Source: DYRB01 sp963802205 (GTDB lineage: Bacteria; Pseudomonadota; Gammaproteobacteria; Chromatiales; Chromatiaceae). Taken from it: 64,000 bases of DNA. The stretch covers positions 1 to 64,000 of the forward strand of contig CAWDHW010000021.1 of NCBI GenBank assembly GCA_963802205.1, in the 5' to 3' direction. Positions 37,428 through 46,096 of this stretch are shown here, in pieces. The notes below the pieces were generated by a model. The model was not told where the DNA came from, ran no database searches, and was given only the letters and a program-made list of their open reading frames with translations. The position numbers and the translations under genes are program-made. Position 1 is the first letter of the stretch, and each line of letters starts with the position of its first letter.

Positions 37428-38237
37428 TGGACTCCAGTCGTTTTACGCACGGGGGATGAGGGGATGTGCGCCTGCGACAGGCGGCGCCGTTTGGGGCGAG
37501 GAACCCCGCATGTGCGGGCGGTAATGCCGGTAGGTGGCAGCATCTGATTTACAAAGGTCGCCGGACGCGATCACTGTCGAACCGTCTGCAGGTTTGAATG
37601 GTACCAATCGGCCCACCTTTTTGCACCGGTGGGCCTATACCGGAATTTCGGCTGCGGGGCGGCCGCGCGGGGTGCCGTTCGTTTCACGACTTACCCTACA
37701 GATTAGGGGTCATCTCGTTGGCCGGGACTTCGTGATCGACGCGGTGCGGGGGCGTCGGTCGTCGGTCCAGCCTTCGGTACCTCCCCGACGCCGCCCAACT
37801 AGAGGGAATCTGGACAGGGGGGCCACTTTAGCTTCTGCCATCATTTCGCTCCGAACCGGCCCCGAAAACTCTATCTGTCTCTTTTGTTAAATGGGCCGAG
37901 ATGTGTGCTGCTGCACATTAATCAACGGTTTATCAAATTAAATTAACAGATGATGGCATTTGTTCATAAATTAAGCGCATTAGTGCATGGATAAAGGTAT
38001 TGTTTCACGGATAGAGTCATTACTTCGCGGATTCACAGTTTTCAACAAATGGAGTATGGATGTTATGACTTGATTCTTCCCCGCCACCGGACTACCTTCC
38101 AAAAGCGAGGCCCGTGGTCGGGAGAGGTAGCGTGTGGCTCTGGCAGGGAATTATGCGGGCGGTTACCGCCAGCGGAGCGCGCTTTTAGACTAGGGTCCGG
38201 CATCTACACCATTCAACCAAACGGAAGGCGATCCAAA
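37428..38237. other. 810-base intergenic region, AT-rich at its right end
   Basis: No gene can be supported. The left half is GC-rich. The block at 37832-37894 repeats one near the left border. The interval 37895-38050 is AT-rich and carries TTCACGGAT (38004-38012) and TTCGCGGAT (38024-38032), matching words near 29012 and 29072. It may serve as promoter region for the sulfotransferase (minus) or the secreted repeat protein (plus). Confidence 0.55.
37832..37894 (-). repeat. Dispersed 63-bp block, copy 2
   Basis: This is the second copy of the block at 28904-28966, about 80 percent identical by eye. On the minus strand it shows GGAG followed by AAATGATGGCAGAA, then diverges from copy 1. Its AT-rich flank lies on the same side as in copy 1. 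Confidence 0.6.
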
Positions 38238-41200
38238 ATGTCTGACACACGATTTAGACCGGCGGCGAGCCGCAACGGGCGGTTGCTTGCGTATGCCCTC
38301 GCGCTCGTCCTCCCGACAAGCGCGTACGGCGTGTCGGACCTGGACAATAGCAACATATTTCAGCCAAATCGCCAAAAACGGCTTCGCCCTGACCGTCAAG
38401 GGGCAATTCTTCCAGGACGACATCAACAAGGCCGGATTATTTCCGTACCTGCAGGCCAACGTCGGCAGCCCAGCGAACAGTTACGCCTGGTCCATGCGCT
38501 TGTTCGGTGGCAACCTGTATGTGGGCACGGTCCGTAACCTTCACTGCACCGGCCCCTATGAGGGGATCAGCACGGCGGATTGCCCTGACCTCGCTGCTGG
38601 TGAGTTGCCGGGTGCCACCTGGCGGGCGGAGATTTGGCGCTACGCGCCGAGCCCGTTGACTGTAGCCGAGGACTTTGGTCTGGGAGGCACCTGGACCCGG
38701 ATTTATCAGAGCCCCTACGTCAGTTCGATTCTCTCGTTGCTTGGCGGTATCCCAAGGACCACGCCCCGTGACATTGGCTACCGGGCCATGACGCTTTGCA
38801 ACGCCGGAGATCAGGTGGAGCGGATGTATGTGGCCACCTTCGGGATCCCGGGGAATATCCTTTACCATAACGCTGGCGGCACCAGTTTCTCCGCCACATC
38901 CACGAGCGGAACCTACACAGGCCTATCCAGCCTTTTGAATGGCAGCTACGATCTGGGCTACCGGGCTCTGACCTGTTTCAAAGGCCGTCTTTGGACGTCG
39001 CCGATCGGAACCATGACCGATCCTGACGCATCTGCGCACCCAGTGGTGTTGATGAACCCCAGACCGGCGAATGGGGCTGCCTGGCAGCAGGTGTTGGACG
39101 TCAGGGACGAAACCCTCGTGGATGCCGTGACAGGGGGTGTACTGGGCGACTGCCGATAATGGGAGCATCTTCCAGATGGCGGCCATCGGGAATTACCTGT
39201 TCATGTCGGTCGGTAACCGGGTCAGCGGCTTCGAGATCTGGCGCGGCGACGGTACCAATTGCCATGAGCCTTGGAATACGGCTGACACCAGTTGCACCAT
39301 CGCCTGGACCAAATTGATCGACAACGGCGCCGGTCGGCCGGACGATGAAAACACCCGAAATCCAGGTGTCGACAATGCCGGGGCGACCTTGGGCCAATTC
39401 GGCAACGATCTTTACATTGGGGCCGCGGAATCCGGTTACTTCGCGCTGACGGCTGCCGAACTCTTGCGCATCCCGGATGCCGGCTTAGGCGCCGACCAGT
39501 GGCAGTTGCTCGTAGGCTGGCCACGCATGGACCATGAGTCAGTGGCTGCGAAGGCCTTTCTTGGCGACAACTTCGATTGTCAGAATCCGGGCGATATCAC
39601 CGCTACGACCGACAACTTTCTGGACGATCCCGATACGGATATCGATGACTGCCTCCCAGCCAGTGGCTTCGGCCCCGGCATGGCGAACTGACAATCCGGC
39701 CTACCCAGTCCCTACAGATCCGGCAATACCAATTACTTCTGGCGATTCCAGGAGCACGAGGGGACCCTGTTCATCGGGACCCTCGACGTAAACACCGCCG
39801 GTAAGGTTCTGCGTACAGACGATGGCGTGGCCTTTAAGCAGGTGTTTCCGGGGCCTGGGGCGAACCCGGCCAACATCGGTGTGCGTGGCTTGGAGTCCAC
39901 GGGTTTCGGGCTCGTGGTCGGTACCGCAAATCCATTTTTCGATATCAAGGATGCGGAAGGCAATGCGCTGGGCGGGATCGAGGTCTTTGTCGGAACGACG
40001 GCATTCGAGGATAACGGCGTAGACGTGCCGCCCGTCGCGCGTGCCGGCGCTAGCAGCTACTTGGTCTTCGACACGGACCGCGACGGCTTCGTCAATGTGA
40101 GCCTGCTGCGATGTGGGCTCCCACGTTGCCCTCCGCGCTGGCGGCTCGATCGTCACCCGCGAGTGGTTTACGGGGAACCAAGTCGCAAGCTGCGCTGGGG
40201 CCAGTTCTCCCGTGTGCACGGCTACCACTTGTGCAACCACGGCTGCCTCCAGGGATCTTGCTGCTGGTAAGGACATCCTTCAGCACACCTTTACCCTGCG
40301 GGTCACTGACGACCTCGGCAATATCGGCTGCGATGCCGTCACGGTGACGGCGAGCTACAACCTGCCGCCCACCGCGCTCGTGACCCCGAGCGTCCCGTTC
40401 GGACCCGATAACAGTGGACGCCGGGTCCAACTGGTTGACTTCGACAACAACGGTCAGGAGTCCTACGACGTGAGCGGTCTGTGCGACGACGTGGACGACG
40501 ATATCGTCAGTTGCCAGTGGGTCGTGGAAGACGCAGGCACCACCCTGAGCAACCAGACCACCTGCTCGAATCCTTTGGGCTGTGGGCTCACCAACACGCT
40601 CAGTGTGCAGAGACGCGATCTGGCGGAGGCGCTCGCAGGGGGCTCTTCGTCACCCAACATGGTGCTGTTGGCTACAGACAAGAATGGGTATACCGGGCAG
40701 TTTCGGATGGGATACCGAGGTCAATGGGGTGAGCGATACCCCGGACGTAAACAATGCGCCGGTATGCCGGAGCGTCAACCTCAAGACGGCCCCAAACACG
40801 GCGCTGGTGATCGATCCCACCGTCGTGCTTGCCGATGGACACCCGATCTGCTTCGACCCGGATGGTGACGCACTCACCTACGCGATCCGGACGCCAAATC
40901 CCACCAATGGCGCGGCCGCCGCTGCTGTTGGTCCGCCGGCAACCGTCACTTATACGCCGAACCTTGACTTCGTGGGCACGGGCGATTTCCGATTCCGCGC
41001 CATGGACGCTTTCCATCCAATAGCGACACCGTTACAGTCCGGGTGACAGTAGCGGCGCCTGATGTTACGCCGCCCGTTGCACTGATCGGCTTCCCCGTCA
41101 ACGGGACGACCTACAACAGCGCGAGCAACTATGCGAGCGGCTGCGGGACCGCGGCCGAGGACCTTTGCGGCACTGCAAGCGATACGGCCCCTGGTGTGGT

Positions 41201-41781
41201 GGCAAGGGTGGATGTGAGGATCAAGAACCCATCGGGCCAGTACTGGAACGGCTCTGCCTTCCAAGCGGCTGAGCTGTGGCTCAATGCCAGCGGAACGACC
41301 GCCTGGTCCTATGTCCTCCCCTGGGCGGGGCTGGCGGCCAATACGACCTACGAGTTGGCGGCCCAGGCGTACGATGACGCCGGCCTCCCCTCCAGCGACG
41401 CGAGCGTTAGCTTCACCAAGGCGGTTCCGGACACGACGAAGCCGACGGTCGCGATCACGTTCCCCAGTTCCAGCTACTATTCCGCATCGTCCTTTGCCAG
41501 ATGGCTGTAGCACCACCGCGGCCGATGTCTGCGGTACGGCGAGCGACGCCGGTGGCTTGGCGTCTGCGGAGGTCTCTATCCGTAACTCCTCCAGTCGGTA
41601 TTGGAACGGGACCTCGTTCGCGGGTACGACGCAAGTCTGGCTGGCGGCCAGCTTGACCGGTGGGGCATGGAAGTACGGGTTCACCCCGCCGGCCACTGGC
41701 AGTTACACACTGTCGGCCCGGTCTAAGGACACCGCAGGGAACATCAGCAACACCGTTTCACGCACGTTCCGGCGATATTAG
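38238..41781 (+). pseudogene. Large secreted multidomain protein (propeller-like, PKD, cadherin-like, Ig-like), many frame breaks
   Basis: Across several frames one coherent protein of about 1179 residues can be read. It has a signal peptide (GRLLAYALALVLPTSAYG). Propeller-like repeats carry Y-V-G-T and E-I-W-R phrases (NLYVGTVRN, AEIWRYAP, FEIWRGDG, TLFIGTLDV). A PKD-like domain follows (HTFTLRVTDDLGNIGCD), then a cadherin-like one (DPDGDALTYAIRTPN). Two C-terminal Ig-like repeats share CGTASD, then YWNG. One extra base explains each break near 38358-38361, 39133-39137, 40107-40109, 40702-40704 and 41499-41501. One missing base fits near 41017-41020. TGA 39689-39691 lies in frame. ATG 38238 has GGAAGG upstream. 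Likely a surface or released adhesin-like protein if intact. Confidence 0.7.
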
Positions 41782-42423
41782 ACCCGGAGCGCCGGGGCTG
41801 TGGGGTGCGGTTGGCTGGCAAGCCCGCCGCACCCTACAGTAGCCCCGTGATGGCTACATCGAACCCTTCCTCACGATGAGTTCCCCCAGCGGGGGGACTT
41901 CACCCCAACGCGAGACACAGCATCCAGGGCCGTCGGGCGCGCCGGGCCTCATTCGTTGTTGGCGTTCATTGGCCCGCAGCCAGGCGGGCTCCTCGCTATG
42001 GATAGGCGACAACCGGATAAGCAGGGAGCTGTGCTGCACAGGGCCGCCCGATTGAGATCCTGCCTTGGGGTAATCTATTGAGTGTTGATGCCCTTCCGCG
42101 CTCGGGCTTGGCCGGTCCTCCCCCCTTTGGAAGGCTATGTCTGCGTTTGGTGTTGGGCCCTTGCGCCGCAGGCCGCCCCGGAGGTGTAGGTCGGGCTTCA
42201 GCCCGACGGTGGTGCTCGGTGGATACTGCGATGCCCGGTCGGACTAAGTCCGACCTACACCCAACGCAGACAGAGCCCTTTGGAAAGGGGGAGAAAGGTC
42301 TTCAGTTTGGGTCAACGCTTAACGTAGACATAGCCATAGATTTGGGTGGGATTGGTTGCGGGGAGGCTCTGTGCCAAACCCTAACTTCCCTGGCCGACTT
42401 TGGGGGGGGTTGGGGTATTTGGC
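41782..42423. other. Right border of the island, repeats only
   Basis: No gene is seen. Besides the MITE at 42133-42277, a lone right-end terminal repeat AACGTAGACATAGCC lies at 42321-42335. The MITE sits in the loop of a C-run/G-run palindrome (CTCCCCCC before it, GGGGGAG after it) of the sort found inside copy 2 at 11077-11295. This suggests nested insertion of one element into another whose left terminus has decayed. Confidence 0.55.
42133..42277. mobile_element. MITE-like palindromic element, copy 3, with 8-bp target duplication
   Basis: The 145-bp element is nearly identical to 10922-11067. Its left terminus is GGCTATGTCTGCGTT at 42133-42147 and its right terminus AACGCAGACAGAGCC at 42263-42277. 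It is bracketed by perfect 8-bp direct repeats CTTTGGAA (42125-42132 and 42278-42285), the footprint of transposition. No coding capacity. Confidence 0.9.
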
Positions 42424-43065
42424 TCATGCCTCCTCGGGCACCAGGCGTCGGTCCTGAATGACCAGTCGCCGTCCGCCGATGCGCGCTCGCTGCTCCGGGT
42501 CGTGGCTGACCCAGAGGATCGCGGCGCCATGTTCGATCCGATAGGTATCCACCAGTGCCTCCACCCGGTCGCGGTTGGGTGGGTCCAGGTTGGCGGTGGC
42601 CTCATCCAGCAACAGGGCGGCGGGGCGGTTGGCGAGGACACGCGCCAGGGCCAGGCGTTGGCGCTCGCCGGTGGAGAGGCGGGCGATGGCCCAGTCCAGG
42701 GTCTCGGGGCCGAAGCCGAGATCCGCCAGAAGGGCCTCGGACCCCTCGGGGAGGTGTTCGCGAACCCGATCTGCCCACCAATGGGCCTCCGCCGGGAGCA
42801 GGGCAACCCGGCGGCGCCATTGGGGGGCGGGGAGGCCGGAGCGGGGGACCTGATCGAGCCAGACCTCCCCGGGGCAGGGGTCGAGATCGGCGATGGCGCG
42901 CAGAAGCAGGCTCTTGCCGGACCCCGAGGGCCCGGAGAGAAAGACCCGTTCCCCGGTGGCCAGGGTCAGGTCGATGGGGTTCAGACCCAGGGGGGCGACG
43001 CCTTGCAGACGTAGGCTGGCCATCAGTGGTGCGGTACCGGTGTTGGCGACCGGCGCCGCCGCCAC
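42424..43065 (-). CDS. fetA: ABC transporter ATP-binding protein, probable FetA
   Basis: The 213-residue stand-alone ATPase has Walker A GPSGSGKSLL, a signature written LSTGERQRLALAR, Walker B ALLLDEATANLD and the H-loop WVSHD. Its short length and LLPAEAHWWADRVREHL middle fit FetA, the partner of the UPF0014 permease FetB. That permease gene is on the same strand in the correct order, 14.3 kb downstream, and no other permease is near. The start is GTG 43065 or ATG 43023; the latter gives MASLRLQGV, close to the usual N-terminus. It follows panD by 89 bases. Confidence 0.75.
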   Translation of the reverse strand: MAAAPVANTGTAPLMASLRLQGVAPLGLNPIDLTLATGERVFLSGPSGSGKSLLLRAIADLDPCPGEVWLDQVPRSGLPAPQWRRRVALLPAEAHWWADRVREHLPEGSEALLADLGFGPETLDWAIARLSTGERQRLALARVLANRPAALLLDEATANLDPPNRDRVEALVDTYRIEHGAAILWVSHDPEQRARIGGRRLVIQDRRLVPEEA

Positions 43066-43154
43066 CCTATCCGAAAGGGGGGCGAGGTCGCCCGGCGAGA
43101 TTCATGCTGTTGCCCAGACGGCCTGAGGGGGCAGGGAGAGGTTGGGCCCCGGCC

Positions 43155-43535
43155 TCAGGCGGCTTGGGCTGGTATGGCGTCGCCGGTGCGCAGGACGCAG
43201 TTGTGCTGGTCGAGATAGACCAGGCTCGGACTGAAGGCGTCGGCCTCGGCCTCGTCCATGGCGGCGAAGGCGCAGATGATGACGCGGTCGCCCGGGGCGG
43301 CCTTGTGGGCGGCGGCGCCATTGACGGAAATGACCCGGGAGCCGGCCTCGGCGCGGATGGCATAGGTCGTGAAGCGCTCGCCGTTGGTGACGTTGTAGAT
43401 CTGGATCTGCTCGTACTCGCGGATCCCGGCGAGACGCAGGAGGTGCTCGTCGATGGCGCACGAGCCCTCGTAGTCCAGCTCGGAATGGGTCACGCAAGCG
43501 CGGTGCAGCTTGCACTTGAGCAATGTGAGTTGCAT
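43155..43535 (-). CDS. panD: Aspartate 1-decarboxylase
   Basis: The 126-residue enzyme makes beta-alanine from L-aspartate for pantothenate and CoA synthesis. It starts MQLTLLKCKLHRACVTHSELDYEGSC. The Gly-Ser in EGSC is the self-cleavage site that yields the pyruvoyl group, and YNVTNGERFTTYAI and NGAAAHKAAPGDRVIICAF are family blocks. ATG 43535 is preceded by GAGGTGG; an open frame continues upstream but is not part of PanD. It follows panC by 158 bases. Confidence 0.95.
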   Translation of the reverse strand: MQLTLLKCKLHRACVTHSELDYEGSCAIDEHLLRLAGIREYEQIQIYNVTNGERFTTYAIRAEAGSRVISVNGAAAHKAAPGDRVIICAFAAMDEAEADAFSPSLVYLDQHNCVLRTGDAIPAQAA

Positions 43536-43693
43536 CGCCAACCACCTCTGGTGGACTCGGGGTCCAACGCCTGAAATTGCTAGATGGGGTGCATTATTAC
43601 AAAAAAGGTGCGTGCCCGCGCCAATCTTTTGTTGCGGTGCACAAAATCCCGTTTTTCCACTGGGCCGTCGCGCGGCCCTATGGGCGGGCAAGC

Positions 43694-44590
43694 CTAATGG
43701 GTTCCTCCGCTGAGGTCTATGCGGGCCTCCCCGGGGGTCACGTCGGGCCGTGTGACGCGCAGGTTGTCGATGAGGCGGGCACGCCCAAGCCAGGCCGCGG
43801 CGAGGATGACCAGTTCGTGATCAGTGGGGCCGACCTCGTCCAAGTCAAGTGCCCGTCGCACGGCGACATAGTCCGGCCTGAGCCCTGCCTGCGACAACGC
43901 CTGGACCGCGGCGGCCTCCACGGCCTGCGGCGTGGCCCGTGCGCGCAGCGCCGTGGCGGCCTCTTGCAGGCTGCGCTGGACCGCCGGGGCGATGGCGCGT
44001 TCCTCCGGGCTCAGGTAGCCGTTGCGCGAACTCATGGCCAGCCCGTCGGGCTCGCGCACCGTGGGCACACCCAGGATGCTCACCGGCAGGCACAGGTCCT
44101 CGGTCATGCGCCGGATGACCAGCAGCTGCTGGAAGTCTTTTTCCCCGAAGACCGCCAGGTCCGGCTGGACCATGTTGAAGAGCTTGCAGACAACGGTTGC
44201 CACGCCGACGAAATGCCCCGGCCGGCTGGCCCCGCACAGGATGTCCGAGATCCCGGGGACCTCCACCCGGGTCTGCTCCGCTGGCGGGCGCGGATAGACC
44301 GTGGCCACGGTCGGTGCGAACAGCAGGTCCGTCCCTTCGGCCTCCAGTTGGGCCCGGTCCTGTTCAGGGGTATGCGGATAGGCGGCCAGGTCCTCCTGGG
44401 GGCCGAACTGCATGGGGTTGACGAAGATACTGACGACGGTGCGCTGGGCATAGGCCCTGGCCTCCTGGACCAACCGCAGGTGGCCGCGGTGGAGGTTGCC
44501 CATGGTGGGGACCAAAGCGATGCGCTCGCCGGCGTCCCGCCAGGCGCGCACGCGGCGCCTCAACTCGGTCAGGTCTTCAATCAGCTCCAT
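43694..44590 (-). CDS. panC: Pantothenate synthetase
   Basis: The 298-residue ATP-dependent enzyme joins pantoate and beta-alanine. Motifs are VPTMGNLHRGHLRLV (the HxGH nucleotide signature), VSIFVNPMQFGPQEDL, VFGEKDFQQLLVIRRM and AMSSRNGYLSPEERA with the KMSKS-like SSRN. ATG 44590 opens the family N-terminus (MELIEDLTELR). It lies between panB and panD in a leftward pcnB-folK-panB-panC-panD cluster that supplies folate and CoA precursors. Confidence 0.96.
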   Translation of the reverse strand: MELIEDLTELRRRVRAWRDAGERIALVPTMGNLHRGHLRLVQEARAYAQRTVVSIFVNPMQFGPQEDLAAYPHTPEQDRAQLEAEGTDLLFAPTVATVYPRPPAEQTRVEVPGISDILCGASRPGHFVGVATVVCKLFNMVQPDLAVFGEKDFQQLLVIRRMTEDLCLPVSILGVPTVREPDGLAMSSRNGYLSPEERAIAPAVQRSLQEAATALRARATPQAVEAAAVQALSQAGLRPDYVAVRRALDLDEVGPTDHELVILAAAWLGRARLIDNLRVTRPDVTPGEARIDLSGGTH

Positions 44591-44640
44591 GGGGTTGCTC
44601 CCTGGGTGGCGCGTGAACGATGGCGGTGGCGCGGCCGTAC

Positions 44641-45447
44641 TCAGACCGGGGTCTGTTCGGGACCGGGGAAGGTCCCGGCCTTGACCTCCTGCACATAGGC
44701 CGCCAGGGCGCCGGCCACGCCGTCGGTGCGCCCGGCGAGGAAGTCCTTGCTGAAACTGGGTGGGCGGTCGGTATTGAGCCCGAGGCTGTCGTGCAGGACC
44801 AGGACCTGGCCGTCGCAGCCCGCCCCGGCGCCGATGCCGATCACCGGGATGGCCAGGGACGCCCGGATCTCCGCGGCCAGGGCCGCCGGGACGCACTCCA
44901 GGACCAGGAGCGCCGCCCCCGCGCCCTGCAGGGCCAGGGCGTCGTCGCGAATGGCCCTGGCCCCGGCGGTGTCGCGCCCCTGAAAGCGGTAGCCGCCGAG
45001 CTTGTGCACCGATTGGGGCAGCAGCCCCAGGTGCCCGCACACCGGCACCCCCTGGGCGCTGAGGGCGGCGACTGTCTCGACAAGGGCAGCGCCACCCTCC
45101 AGTTTGACCATGTGGACGCCGCCCTCCTGCATCAGGCGCCCAGCCGTGGCCAGGGCGCGCTCGGGGGTGGAATAGGTCAGGAAGGGCATGTCGCCGATCA
45201 ACAAGGCGCGCTCGCGCCGTCGGGCGACGCAGGCGCAGTGGTAGACCATCTGATCCAGGGTCACCGGGACCGTTGTCTCCTGGCCCTGCAGGACCATGCC
45301 GAGCGAGTCCCCCACCAGCAGCACATCCACACCGGCGCGCTCCAACAGGCGGGTGAAGGTGGCGTCGTAGCAGGTCAGGCAGGCGATGCGCTCCCCGCGC
45401 CCCTTCATGGACGCGAGGGTGGAGACGGTGACCCTGGGGCTTGGCAT
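44641..45447 (-). CDS. panB: 3-methyl-2-oxobutanoate hydroxymethyltransferase
   Basis: The 268-residue first enzyme of pantothenate synthesis transfers a hydroxymethyl group from methylene-THF to ketoisovalerate. Family blocks are ACLTCYDATFTRLLERAGVD, LLVGDSLGMVLQG, GGVHMVKLEGG, VCGHLGLLPQSVHKLGGY and IPVIGIGAGAGCDGQVLV. ATG 45447 gives the expected N-terminus; an open frame reaches 45618 through the upstream palindromic element and is not coding. It is followed 50 bases later by panC. Confidence 0.96.
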   Translation of the reverse strand: MPSPRVTVSTLASMKGRGERIACLTCYDATFTRLLERAGVDVLLVGDSLGMVLQGQETTVPVTLDQMVYHCACVARRRERALLIGDMPFLTYSTPERALATAGRLMQEGGVHMVKLEGGAALVETVAALSAQGVPVCGHLGLLPQSVHKLGGYRFQGRDTAGARAIRDDALALQGAGAALLVLECVPAALAAEIRASLAIPVIGIGAGAGCDGQVLVLHDSLGLNTDRPPSFSKDFLAGRTDGVAGALAAYVQEVKAGTFPGPEQTPV

Positions 45448-45461
45448 GGGCGGCTCCGCGT

Positions 45462-45575
45462 GTAGGGTGGATAAGGCGTGTGGCAGGGTGTCTCGGCTGT
45501 CAACGATCGTCTTGTCGCGCCGCATCCACCCCGGATGCCTCAGCATGGTGGATGCGCTGTGCTTATCCACCCTAC
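45462..45575. repeat. Palindromic element with 14-bp terminal inverted repeats
   Basis: GTAGGGTGGATAAG at 45462-45475 is perfectly repeated in inverse at 45562-45575, with an inner pair CGCATCCACC / GGTGGATGCG. It fills the gap between folK and panB and its right arm contains the TAG stop of folK (45574-45572). GGGTGGATAAG-type palindromes are widespread non-coding repeats in proteobacteria. Confidence 0.7.
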
Positions 45576-46096
45576 GGGAGATCGGGGAGACGGCGAACGC
45601 CGTCCCGGGGACAGGCACGCAGCAGGTTGGACAAGACGCCCTGGCCGGGGATCTCCAGGTCCGCCGGGGCCAGATCCGCCAGGGGGATCAGGACAAAGGC
45701 GCGATGGCGGATCTGCGGATGGGGCAGGTGCAGCCCGGGTAGGTCGAGCCAAGTCTTGCCGTGCAGCAGCAGGTCCAGGTCCAGCGTGCGCGGGCCCCAC
45801 CGCGTGCCGTCCCGCCTACGGCCCTGGGTCGCCTCGATGCCGAGCAGGGCGGCCAGGAGGTCCGCTGGGGTCAGGCGGGTCTCCAGGTGGGCCACGGCGT
45901 TGACGTAGTCCGGCTGGTCCTGGGGTCCGACCGGGGCCGTGGCGTAGAGCGGCGAGGTGGCGACGAGGCGCGTGGCGGGCAGGGCGTCCAGTGCGGCCAG
46001 GGCCCGGCGTACCTGGGCCTGGGGGTCGTCCAGGTTGCTGCCGAGGCCGACATAGGCCACGGCTGGCGCCGAGGCCAAGGCCCCGTCACTCGCCAT
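45572..46096 (-). CDS. folK: 2-amino-4-hydroxy-6-hydroxymethyldihydropteridine diphosphokinase
   Basis: The 174-residue pyrophosphokinase acts in folate synthesis. It carries AYVGLGSNLDDP, VATSPLYATAPVGPQDQPDYVNAV, and RWGPRTLDLDLLLHG with the catalytic DLDLL, then LPHPQIRHRAFVLIPL. ATG 46096 overlaps the end of pcnB by 11 bases, so translation is coupled; an earlier start at 46138 lies deeper in pcnB and is less likely. The stop codon lies inside the palindromic element that follows. Confidence 0.94.
   Translation of the reverse strand: MASDGALASAPAVAYVGLGSNLDDPQAQVRRALAALDALPATRLVATSPLYATAPVGPQDQPDYVNAVAHLETRLTPADLLAALLGIEATQGRRRDGTRWGPRTLDLDLLLHGKTWLDLPGLHLPHPQIRHRAFVLIPLADLAPADLEIPGQGVLSNLLRACPRDGVRRLPDLP

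Noticed and set aside
37534..37890. 118-codon plus-strand frame before the secreted repeat protein
   Set aside because: Low-complexity Arg/Pro-rich translation, no family, and its end is only the duplicated 63-bp block.
39689..39691. TGA as a possible selenocysteine codon
   Set aside because: No SECIS-like hairpin follows and the protein is broken by many indels, so a miscall or mutation is simpler.
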